Made by a program: the position numbers and the translations under genes. A stretch of DNA of 7,411 bases from Bacteroidales bacterium (GTDB lineage: Bacteria; Bacteroidota; Bacteroidia; Bacteroidales; VadinHA17): assembly GCA_013314865.1 (NCBI GenBank), contig JABUEV010000110.1:1-7411 (forward strand). Direction: 5' to 3'. Under the pieces are notes generated by a model. The model did no database searches. It was not told the DNA's origin and saw nothing but the letters and a program-made list of their open reading frames with translations. Shown piece after piece: positions 1-6,002 of this stretch. The number at the start of each line of letters is the position of its first letter. Within the stretch, counting starts at the first letter, position 1.

Positions 1-305
1 AGGATTTGCTTTATCAGCTGTATTTTTTCCGTCCGCTTAAGCCCCAGGCAATCAAGAATCTTGAGAAACGGCTTGATTCCATGACGCAGACCCTGGGCAA
101 ATACAATGACATTGCTCTGCTTATTGAGACACTGAACTATAAGTATAAGCCGGGGGGAAACGTCACTGCAATGGACGAATTTATTATAATATTGCGCCAC
201 GAGCAGGACAGATGTTTGTCAAAAATATGGCCTACTGCCTACAGGATCTTTCGCCCCGGGCGCAAGCTGATGGATGTGCTGGGATTCAGTATTTCAGTTA
301 TTTAG
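1..305 (+). CDS. CHAD-domain protein, C-terminal fragment (5' end outside window)
   Basis: The reading frame is open from the left edge (first full codon at position 3) to a TAG at 303-305, giving about 100 residues. The TTG at position 6 could be read as a start, but the frame is open on both sides of it and the protein more likely begins upstream. The stretch with LDSMTQTLGKYNDIALLIETL resembles the helix of CHAD domains that ends in 'LG..nDl.v....L', and it is followed by a helical tail (CLSKIWPTAYRIFRPGRK). CHAD domains are conserved alpha-helical domains rich in His and basic residues, known to bind polyphosphate and often found near CYTH triphosphatases or polyphosphate genes. Only the end is visible, so neither a fused CYTH domain nor the neighbours can be judged. 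It runs tail to tail into the sulfur operon, 11 bp away. The family call rests on pattern resemblance and is moderate. Confidence 0.6.
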   Translation, partial: DLLYQLYFFRPLKPQAIKNLEKRLDSMTQTLGKYNDIALLIETLNYKYKPGGNVTAMDEFIIILRHEQDRCLSKIWPTAYRIFRPGRKLMDVLGFSISVI

Positions 306-316
306 AAGAGAGGCTG

Positions 317-814
317 TTAGGTAAAAATAATATGTGAACCCTCGCCTGCAGCCTGTTCATAAAACTCACCAACTGTCAGGACTCCGCTTACGTGTTCGCT
401 AAGGTCCTCCTTTTTTATCTTAAACATATCCATTGCAAGTTTGCAGGCATAGACCTTTCCACCACCGGCAGTGATCAGATCGAGAAACTCGCTTACCGGA
501 GGAATGTCGAGCTTGCTCATTTCGCTCTTCATCATCCATGAGGTGAAAGATTCCATTCCGGGTATTATACCCAGGAGTGTGGGCATTCTTAATCCTCCCG
601 GAAGCCTTAAAGCAGGATTGCCTACGACGGCAGTATGAAGTTTATCCATTCTGCTTTTTATAATTGCATCGAGTCCAAAAAATGTAAAAAACAAATTTGT
701 CTCGATGCCTTCCATTACCGCACCGTTTCCCATCACAAGGGTTGCATACACATCTTCTATGGCACCTTTGGCACAGATGATATTTACTTTTTTAACTGGA
801 TTTTCCTTTTGCAT
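317..814 (-). CDS. DsrE2-type (DsrE/DsrF/DrsH-like) sulfur-relay protein
   Basis: 165 residues, ATG at 814-812. The sequence has the hallmarks of the DsrE2 branch of the DsrE/DsrF/DrsH-like family: an N-terminal beta strand ending in Cys14 and a glycine turn (NIICAKG), the strand with FFTFFGLDAI (about 42-51), and the conserved active-site region VYACKLAMDMF with Cys124. Members of this family accept or donate persulfide sulfur in sulfur-oxidation and sulfur-trafficking pathways, usually with TusA or rhodanese partners; Cys124 is the expected sulfur-carrying residue. The length is normal for a single-domain member. It is the last gene of the minus-strand operon, 18 bp after the DsrC/TusE-like gene, which argues for a direct functional link with that carrier and with the SQR-like enzyme further upstream. 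The start has no Shine-Dalgarno sequence, only A/T-rich DNA, as is usual in Bacteroidota. The family is confident; the exact sulfur donor and acceptor are inference. Confidence 0.85.
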   Translation of the reverse strand: MQKENPVKKVNIICAKGAIEDVYATLVMGNGAVMEGIETNLFFTFFGLDAIIKSRMDKLHTAVVGNPALRLPGGLRMPTLLGIIPGMESFTSWMMKSEMSKLDIPPVSEFLDLITAGGGKVYACKLAMDMFKIKKEDLSEHVSGVLTVGEFYEQAAGEGSHIIFT

Positions 815-832
815 ATTTTAAAAAAATTAAGA

Positions 833-1144
833 TTAAACACAACTGGCTGGTTTAGGAATTCCGGCTATTTTGGTTGCTTTCTTAAGTGGAGCACCAGGGA
901 ATAGCTGGTAAAAAGTTTTCACGTCAATTACTCCGGAATGGTTTATGCTTCTGATTGACAGAGCTTCACCGCTGTTATGCCTTTTACGCAGAAATTCCAG
1001 GACTGCAAAGTGCTTATCGGTCAATTCAATACCTTCTTCCTTTGCAATTTCAACTGCAATTTCCTTAGTCCATTGTGAAGGATTTGTAAAGTATCCCTCT
1101 TCGTTTACGTCTACAGTTACTCCTGCATATGTTTTTTGTGCCAT
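833..1144 (-). CDS. tusE: DsrC/TusE-family sulfur carrier protein, single-cysteine form
   Basis: 103 residues, ATG at 1144-1142. The C-terminus is diagnostic for the DsrC/TusE/DsvC family: LFPGAPLKKATKIAG followed by IPKPASCV, with Cys102 as the penultimate residue on the flexible arm that carries persulfide sulfur. The middle (DKHFAVLEFLRKRH, then SIRSIN) matches the family's helical core, and the length is typical. True DsrC proteins working with dissimilatory sulfite reductase have a second cysteine 11 residues before the last one. Here that position is Thr91, as in E. coli TusE. This points to a persulfide carrier without the trisulfide chemistry of DsrC, although Bacteroidota TusE-like proteins have no established partner and the gene symbol is by family only. 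It lies between the DUF1641 gene (43 bp upstream) and the DsrE2 gene (18 bp downstream) on the same strand, so it is probably co-transcribed with both. Confidence 0.9.
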   Translation of the reverse strand: MAQKTYAGVTVDVNEEGYFTNPSQWTKEIAVEIAKEEGIELTDKHFAVLEFLRKRHNSGEALSIRSINHSGVIDVKTFYQLFPGAPLKKATKIAGIPKPASCV

Positions 1145-1187
1145 GTCTGTATTATTTAATTGTTAATAGATTAGTTACATCATTATT

Positions 1188-1847
1188 TTAAGCTGAAATT
1201 CTTTTAAGAAATTCCATCATGAATCCTATGCTCTTCTTTACTTCCGGCTTATTCATTTGCCTTATAAGTCTCCAGACAGAATATCCTTCTATTTTTTCCG
1301 GGTCAATCTCCTTTAATGCATTAACTGCTATATTGACTTTATTTAACAATTTTGGATCAGCAAAGTTCACCAGGGTATCTACAACGGGTATAAGATTATC
1401 CGAAATTTTCTCCAGGTTTTCCCTGCCATATTTTGAAAGGATAGCATCAATAGTTTTACCGAGCTGATTTAATACCTCAAAGTAGCCCTTCTGATCAAGT
1501 TCATTAAATTTCTGAACTCCGTCAAGACCGATTTGCTTAATTACAGGGGTCAGGTCCTTTGCCAGGTCAGTGAGGCTTTCGATAGTCTCAAGCATCATCC
1601 CCATACTGCGGATATTCCTTATGAACTTCAGCAGAAGACATCTGAGTGCCTCTGTATCGAGCTCGATTCCTGCATCGTCAAGCTGAACAACCATATTTTT
1701 GAAAGCATCCTTACTGATAATTGAAAGATCAGCCATAAGGTCATCCAGTGATTCACGGCTCTGCCTTTGAACAGCAGCCTCGTCTATAAGCAGATCAAGT
1801 TTTCTGTTGATCTCATTGATCTGTTCCTGTATTAATTTATCTGCCAT
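1188..1847 (-). CDS. DUF1641 domain-containing protein of the SQR operon
   Basis: 219 residues, ATG at 1847-1845. The protein is almost wholly alpha-helical. The N-terminal 45 residues (QEQINEINRKLDLLIDEA and onward) have heptad-like spacing that suggests a coiled coil, and amphipathic helices follow. The C-terminal part, about 172-212, fits DUF1641: an Ala/Leu-rich helix, EIDPEKIEGYSVWRLIRQM, then a helix after KPEVKKSIGF. The single Cys70 is not a recognised catalytic residue. There is no signal peptide and no membrane segment, so it should be cytoplasmic or peripheral. DUF1641 has no assigned activity but is known to sit beside SQR-like flavoproteins and, in Bacillus, beside a formate dehydrogenase gene. 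Here it starts 17 bp after the SQR-like gene. An accessory or scaffold role for the flavoprotein, for example at the membrane face, is inferred from position only. Confidence 0.82.
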   Translation of the reverse strand: MADKLIQEQINEINRKLDLLIDEAAVQRQSRESLDDLMADLSIISKDAFKNMVVQLDDAGIELDTEALRCLLLKFIRNIRSMGMMLETIESLTDLAKDLTPVIKQIGLDGVQKFNELDQKGYFEVLNQLGKTIDAILSKYGRENLEKISDNLIPVVDTLVNFADPKLLNKVNIAVNALKEIDPEKIEGYSVWRLIRQMNKPEVKKSIGFMMEFLKRISA

Positions 1848-1864
1848 GATTCTAAGACTTTGCG

Positions 1865-3097
1865 TTAATCAGTTTTCTTACCGGCCATTGTCATATGAGT
1901 ATCGATCGGCATTTCTTTGCCTTTAAGGAGTATGTGCCAGTATATCCAACGGAACAATAATTTCCCGTAATGATTCAGCCTGCTTTCCTTGAGGAGGCTG
2001 AATGGCCCTATGCCTGGTAAGGGGAAATACCCCGGCAAAGGTTCTGTGTCGTAGTTGAAATCTATAAGCGCACCTTTTCCATGTCCTGTTTCAATGTAGC
2101 AATTTGAATGGCCATCAAATTTTCCTGTAAAGGGCCTCTCCTCAATAAAGCACAAAAGGTTTTCAGTAAGTATGTCTGCCTGGAAGTGAACTACTGATCC
2201 TGCCTTTGAGGTTGGAAAGTTGCCTGCGTCTCCTAGTACGAAGATGTTTTCCTTTATTGTTGACTGCAATGTGAATTTATCTGCTTTTACGAAACCGAAC
2301 TCGTCGCCTAATCCGCTTTTAGTAATTACAGGGTCTCCACTGTGCAGGGGTATGGTTACCAGACAATCGAAAGGCACTTCCTTCCCTTCAAAGTCTCTTA
2401 TGACTTTGTTTTTATTATCCACTTCTGAAAGGAAAAAGTCGGTTACCATTTCAATGTTTTTACTTTCAAGAAGACTTCCAAGAAGTTTTGACGACCTTGG
2501 CTTTGTGAAAGCACCTGATAGAGGAGTTACATATGTAATTTTTACCTTGTCTCTCAGCCCTCTTTCAGTGAAGAAAGCATCAGCATAGAACGAAAACTCA
2601 AGCGGCGCAACCGGACATTTAATGGGATTGTCCACAATATTTATCACCAGATTGCCTCCTTCCCATGTCTTAAAGAATCTTGACAGAGCTTCTGCACCAT
2701 CTATGGTGTAAAAATCAAAAACATTACGGTACCATAATTCATCTTTCAATCCTGGCGTTTCTTCCGGATTTATTCGTGTACCTGTTGCTATGATTAAAAT
2801 GTCATACGTTAGAACCTCGCCATTCGCAAGAACAACTTTGTCATTTGCATAATCAATTCTTTCTATTTTCTGATAAATGGAATTTACTCCTATCGGGAAA
2901 AAATTCTGCTTTGGCTTTGTGACATCTGCTCTTTTGTAATACCCGAATGGAATAAAAAGAAACCCTGGCTGGTAGTAGTGAGTTTTCTCCTGATCAACAA
3001 CAGTAATTGACCATTCTTCTCTTGACAACTCTTTCCGTAACTTGTTGGACATTATGGTACCGCCTGTACCTGCTCCTAAAATCAGAATTTTTTTCAT
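1865..3097 (-). CDS. sqr: Sulfide:quinone oxidoreductase-like FAD-dependent oxidoreductase
   Basis: 410 residues, ATG at 3097-3095. An N-terminal Rossmann fold binds FAD (GAGTGG at 8-13, acidic Asp35 at the end of strand 2), followed by the SQR-like stretch HYYQPGFLFIPFG (40-52). ATGTRIN (104-110) and VLGDAGNFP (287-295) are the further FAD-contact motifs of the two-dinucleotide-binding-domain flavoproteins. Cys161 (KCPVAPLE) and Cys333 (NCYIETGHGKG) sit where SQR and flavocytochrome c sulfide dehydrogenase flavoproteins have the redox-active pair near the flavin; Cys245 and Cys316 are extra. The third cysteine of some SQRs (around residue 124-128) is absent. The C-terminal 45 residues are rich in aromatic and hydrophobic residues (HYGKLLFRWIYWHILLKG), which fits the amphipathic helices that anchor SQR to the membrane and form the quinone site. 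The expected reaction is sulfide oxidation to persulfide or polysulfide with electrons passed to quinone. It is the first gene of the operon. The family is firm; the exact SQR type and substrate are not proven. Confidence 0.87.
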   Translation of the reverse strand: MKKILILGAGTGGTIMSNKLRKELSREEWSITVVDQEKTHYYQPGFLFIPFGYYKRADVTKPKQNFFPIGVNSIYQKIERIDYANDKVVLANGEVLTYDILIIATGTRINPEETPGLKDELWYRNVFDFYTIDGAEALSRFFKTWEGGNLVINIVDNPIKCPVAPLEFSFYADAFFTERGLRDKVKITYVTPLSGAFTKPRSSKLLGSLLESKNIEMVTDFFLSEVDNKNKVIRDFEGKEVPFDCLVTIPLHSGDPVITKSGLGDEFGFVKADKFTLQSTIKENIFVLGDAGNFPTSKAGSVVHFQADILTENLLCFIEERPFTGKFDGHSNCYIETGHGKGALIDFNYDTEPLPGYFPLPGIGPFSLLKESRLNHYGKLLFRWIYWHILLKGKEMPIDTHMTMAGKKTD

Positions 3098-3107
3098 CTT
3101 TAATTAT

Positions 3108-3125
3108 CTGTTAATTTATTAACAA
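3108..3125 (-). promoter_or_regulatory. Rex-like operator palindrome in the sqr 5' region
   Basis: On the plus strand the site reads CTGTTAATTTATTAACAA. The Rex repressor consensus known from Gram-positive bacteria and others is TTGTTAA-N4-TTAACAA; this site matches 13 of the 14 specified positions, with a central perfect palindrome GTTAAT-TT-ATTAAC. It lies 11 bp upstream of the sqr start codon and would cover the transcription start expected from the -7 box at 3129-3136. Rex senses the NADH/NAD+ ratio and commonly controls respiratory and redox genes, so an SQR operon would be a sensible target. The match is seen directly; binding by Rex is inference, and the DNA here is AT-rich enough that some palindromes arise by chance. 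Confidence 0.5.
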
Positions 3126-3128
3126 CGC

Positions 3129-3136
3129 CAAAATTA
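3129..3136 (-). promoter_or_regulatory. Candidate Bacteroidetes -7 promoter box for the sqr operon
   Basis: Read on the minus strand the octamer is TAATTTTG, a perfect match to the Bacteroidetes -7 consensus TAnnTTTG. It predicts a start of transcription near 3122 and a leader of about 25 nt before the sqr ATG at 3097. No good -33 TTG is visible at the usual distance upstream; instead there is AT-rich DNA with a perfect 12-bp palindrome, TATATTAATATA, at 3149-3160. One -7 match alone is weak evidence, but it is the right distance from the gene and adjoins the Rex-like palindrome. Confidence 0.4.
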
Positions 3137-3290
3137 ATAATTTAAAAATATATTAATATAGATATATATGATAAATATTTAATTCAAATAATATCTTCCG
3201 CATAATAAAATCATACTTTAAATATAGAAATTTAAGCTATATTCAGCCTATCTATTAGCAATTTGTTTAGTAATCTTTAAATACATGATT

Positions 3291-3678
3291 ATGAAGAAGT
3301 TTTTTTTTCTTAACATCTGTTCTTATTCTGGGCTTATCCTTAGCATACTCACAGAGCCCGGTTCAGAAAAACAACCCTGCAGGAATATGGAAATTTGAGG
3401 CTCCTTATGCTCCTGAAGGATTTACATCCGGAAAAATTGAGGTTGGCGTGGCCGAAAATATTTACAATGCGTCGATTAGCTTTGCAGGAAGTGATTATAA
3501 AATAAAAGGGGAAAAAGTGAAATTTGAAAATGGCACTCTCTCTTTCAATGTATATGTTGAAGGAACAGAAGTGTCAATCAGCCTCAAAATGGAGAATGAT
3601 GCAAAAATGGCCGGCAAGGCCGTTTATTATGAGGGAGAAATTCCAATAACCCTTACAAAAGAACAACAGCAAAAATAG
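3291..3678 (+). CDS. Small secreted protein of unknown function, frameshifted in a T9 run after the start codon
   Basis: The frame ending at TAG (3676-3678) encodes a good signal peptide, but its only suitable ATG (3291, or 3285 in the same phase) is one base out of frame. ATG AAG AAG is followed by nine T's (3300-3308). With eight T's it would read MKKFFFLTSVLILGLSLAYS, then a QSPVQKNNPAGIW mature start, for 128 residues in total. With nine it reads MKKFFFLNICSYSG and stops at 3396-3398 after 35 residues. An in-frame GTG at 3448 would give only 76 residues and lose the signal, so it is a poor start. The mature part (GIWKFEAPY, GKIEVGV, GTLSFNVYVEG, AGKAVYYEG, ending in KEQQQK) alternates strands and turns like a small lipocalin-type or beta-sandwich protein, but I recognise no named family. 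It is divergent from the sulfur operon, 193 bp away. The shift may be a homopolymer sequencing error, phase variation or slippage. Confidence 0.65.
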
Positions 3679-3715
3679 TCCCGATATTCAGAAATTTTCA
3701 TGGCTTTAAGCTTTT

Positions 3716-3743
3716 AAGTTTATTAATAGACTTAATTAAACTT
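3716..3743 (+). terminator. Possible AT-rich hairpin after the small secreted-protein gene
   Basis: AAGTTTATTAA (3716-3726), a five-base loop, then TTAATTAAACTT (3732-3743) can pair with one bulged base. It lies 38 bp after the stop codon of the small secreted-protein gene and is followed by TCTATATTATTTTG. The stem has very little GC and no clean U-tract, so it is a weak terminator candidate and could be chance in AT-rich DNA. Confidence 0.22.
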
Positions 3744-3933
3744 TCTATATTATTTTGCAGGGTTGACTTTATTTCGTTTGATTATTTACCGGTTGAATGT
3801 AATAGATTCTGACTTTACCGTATTGGTACAGAACACTCTTTTTTATTCCGGATATCATTCTTTTCATTGTATAAGTAATGACAAAAGTGTTGACTTACGC
3901 TTGCTCCCGACATGATTATTCATAACTGATGCA

Positions 3934-3963
3934 ACATTAAAGCAATCAATCCTTCTTTAATGT
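3934..3963. repeat. Perfect 9-bp inverted repeat in the M1 gene upstream region
   Basis: ACATTAAAG at 3934-3942 and CTTTAATGT at 3955-3963 are exact reverse complements separated by 12 bases. The flanking bases do not extend the pairing. A run of six T's follows at 3967-3972, so in the plus-strand transcript it could act as a weak terminator; as DNA it could be a dyad operator just upstream of the one-mismatch -7 box at 3963-3970. The start codon of the M1 gene is 60 bp downstream. Confidence 0.4.
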
Positions 3964-4022
3964 AACTTTTTTCTTATTTAAAGGTCTAATTAAAAGTTAA
4001 AGCTGAAAACAATATTTATATA

Positions 4023-5990
4023 ATGAGAAAGAATCTGTATTTGTTTTTTTTAATAATTTCGACACATCTGTGTTATCCGCAGATCATAAATAAAATCCCT
4101 CTTAGTGAACGCATTACAGGGTACCAAATCGATGTTCAGCTCGATCCTGTAAGGAAATGTATTAATGGTACTCTTAAGGGTTATTGGGTAAATAAGTCAC
4201 CCGAAACAGTTCCTGACATTAGGATGCACCTTTACATGAACGCCTTCCGCAGCAACAGGTCAACCTTCTATAAGGAGGCTGGTGATTCTCCCGGAATAAA
4301 CGAAACTGATCCAGGTTGGATTGAAATTTTTTCCTTTACCGATAATCAGAACCGTGACCTTCTTCCTTCCATGAAATTTATCAGTCCTGATGACGGAAAT
4401 CCTGAAGACAGGACTGTGATAAGCGTGACACTGCCTGAACCCGCAAAACCGGGTGACACAGTTTTTGTAAATATTGTTTTTGAAACCAAACTTCCTTCAA
4501 GGATAATAAGAACCGGCTTTAGTGATGATTTCTACTTTGTTGCACAATGGTTTCCAAAATTTGGTGTATATGAATTTGAAGGAATTAGGTATGCCGGAAA
4601 GGGAGAATGGAACTGTCACCAGTTTCACAGGAATTCGGAGTTTTATTCATATCACAGTGTTTATGACGTGACTATAACTCTGCCTGAAAAATTTATTGTT
4701 GGCTCGGGAGGAATGCTTATATCGGAGGAAAAGTCAGCAAACAATACAAAAAAGTTAACTTACCGGGCTGAAGATATTGTGGATTTTGCATGGACGGCCT
4801 GGCCTGGATATTCTGTTTTCAAGGATAAATGGAATAATGTAGATATTACATTACTGATCCCGGGAAATCGTATCAATCAGGTTGAAAGGCAGCTAACTGC
4901 AGTCAGGAATGCTCTTGAATACCTTGACAGAAATGTCGGACCCTACCCTTGGCAGTATCTTACATTTGTTGATCCACCTGCCAAAGGCGGCGGGGCAGGA
5001 GGGATGGAATATACAACCCTGTTTACTTCGTCATCTTCGCCTGTAATGCCTCCCTTTATCCATGTGCCTGAAATGGTGACAGTTCATGAATTCGGACATG
5101 CATATTTCATGGGAATCCTGGCCAGCAATGAGTTTGAGGAGCCATGGCTCGATGAAGGAGTAAACTCCTACTGGGAAGTGAGGATGATGGACTATTACTA
5201 CGGCAGTAAGTCAGGGATGATTGATCACCCTCTGCTGAAGATACCTGATATTACTTCTACAAGGCTAGGCTATGTCTCGTCTCCAAGCCGCCAGGCAACT
5301 ACAAATGCCGAATATTCATGGAATTACCCTCACGGCACCTACGGTATGATGTCTTATCAGAAAGCGGCAATTATTCTTCACACCCTCACCGGAATTGTTG
5401 GAGAGGAAACTATGAATGAGATATTCAGGGAATATTACAGAAAATGGGCATTTAAGCATCCTTCAGGAAAAGATTTTATCGATGTGGCCAACGAAGTTGT
5501 AAGAAAAATACATGGAGACAGATTCGGGCAGGACCTTAACTGGTTTTTTGACCAGACACTCTACGGAACCGGAATATGCGATTACAAGGTTGCCGATATC
5601 ATAAACCAAAAATTACGAAAGCCCGAAGGCAGAATTGATTCCCATGACACCCTTTCTTATGAAGGGACAGATACCGATTCTCTTTATTCTGCAACCGTCC
5701 AGCTTGAGCGGATAGGAGAGGTTACTCTGCCTGTTGAGGTACTGATTCATTTTGAAGACGGAACAGAAAAACAGGAAGAATGGGACGGCAAAAGCCGTTA
5801 CAGGGATTTTACATATACCGGAACGGCAAAAATAGAATGGGTTAAAATAGATCCTCAATTCAAAATAAAAATGGATGTCAATTACAAGAATAATTCAATG
5901 AAACTAAATCCGGATCGCACCCCTTTGAAACGACTTGTAAAAAAGTTTGTGGCGTTTATTCAGTTTTTCATCACCTTAAATGCAGTTTAA
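4023..5990 (+). CDS. Secreted M1-family zinc metallopeptidase (aminopeptidase)
   Basis: 655 residues, ATG at 4023-4025. An N-terminal signal peptide (basic RK, hydrophobic LYLFFLIIS, likely cleavage near residue 19-20) sends it out of the cytoplasm. Residues about 30-230 form the beta-rich N-terminal domain of M1 enzymes. The catalytic domain has the substrate-recognition loop GGMEY (326-330, in place of the classical GAMEN), the zinc site HEFGH (355-359), exactly 18 residues, then Glu378 in WLDEG, and a likely transition-state Tyr445 in the segment SYQKAAIIL. All zinc ligands (His355, His359, Glu378) and the general base Glu356 are present, so it should be active, removing N-terminal residues from peptides in the periplasm or outside. 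Residues about 535-625 look like a further small beta domain. The last 20 residues (LKRLVKKFVAFIQFFITL) are basic then hydrophobic and could form a membrane anchor. A six-helix membrane protein gene follows 12 bp downstream and is probably co-transcribed. Peptide specificity cannot be read from the sequence. Confidence 0.92.
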   Translation: MRKNLYLFFLIISTHLCYPQIINKIPLSERITGYQIDVQLDPVRKCINGTLKGYWVNKSPETVPDIRMHLYMNAFRSNRSTFYKEAGDSPGINETDPGWIEIFSFTDNQNRDLLPSMKFISPDDGNPEDRTVISVTLPEPAKPGDTVFVNIVFETKLPSRIIRTGFSDDFYFVAQWFPKFGVYEFEGIRYAGKGEWNCHQFHRNSEFYSYHSVYDVTITLPEKFIVGSGGMLISEEKSANNTKKLTYRAEDIVDFAWTAWPGYSVFKDKWNNVDITLLIPGNRINQVERQLTAVRNALEYLDRNVGPYPWQYLTFVDPPAKGGGAGGMEYTTLFTSSSSPVMPPFIHVPEMVTVHEFGHAYFMGILASNEFEEPWLDEGVNSYWEVRMMDYYYGSKSGMIDHPLLKIPDITSTRLGYVSSPSRQATTNAEYSWNYPHGTYGMMSYQKAAIILHTLTGIVGEETMNEIFREYYRKWAFKHPSGKDFIDVANEVVRKIHGDRFGQDLNWFFDQTLYGTGICDYKVADIINQKLRKPEGRIDSHDTLSYEGTDTDSLYSATVQLERIGEVTLPVEVLIHFEDGTEKQEEWDGKSRYRDFTYTGTAKIEWVKIDPQFKIKMDVNYKNNSMKLNPDRTPLKRLVKKFVAFIQFFITLNAV

Positions 5991-6002
5991 TAAAAGTTTT
6001 CA

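Larger units (their letters stand above)
3679..4022. other. 344-bp intergenic spacer upstream of the M1 peptidase gene
   Basis: No coding frame of plausible length was found on either strand. The spacer holds an imperfect AT-rich hairpin (3716-3743), one TTGACTTTA motif (3763-3771) with a near copy at 3809-3817, a perfect 9-bp inverted repeat (3934-3963), and at 3963-3970 TAACTTTT, a one-mismatch version of the Bacteroidetes -7 box about 50 bp before the M1 start. None of the TTTG sites in the spacer has the full TAnnTTTG box, so the promoter of the M1 gene is not settled. Confidence 0.6.

Noticed and set aside
635..904. Plus-strand open frame of 89 codons across the DsrE2 and DsrC-like genes
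   Set aside because: It lies antisense to two well-supported genes and its protein has no family features.
2220..2588. Plus-strand open frame of 122 codons inside the SQR-like gene
   Set aside because: It is antisense to a clear flavoprotein; the translation is Ser/Leu-rich shadow sequence with no motif.
3149..3160. Perfect 12-bp palindrome TATATTAATATA upstream of sqr
   Set aside because: It consists only of A and T in a very AT-rich stretch where such palindromes are common; noted with the promoter but not claimed as an operator.
3448..3678. GTG-started 76-residue reading of the small secreted protein
   Set aside because: The frame continues upstream through a convincing signal peptide to the T-run at 3300-3308, so the GTG is an internal valine and not the natural start.
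3098..4022. Mobile element, CRISPR array or tRNA in the non-coding parts
   Set aside because: I found no direct repeats with spacers, no terminal inverted repeats with a transposase, and no cloverleaf-like sequence.
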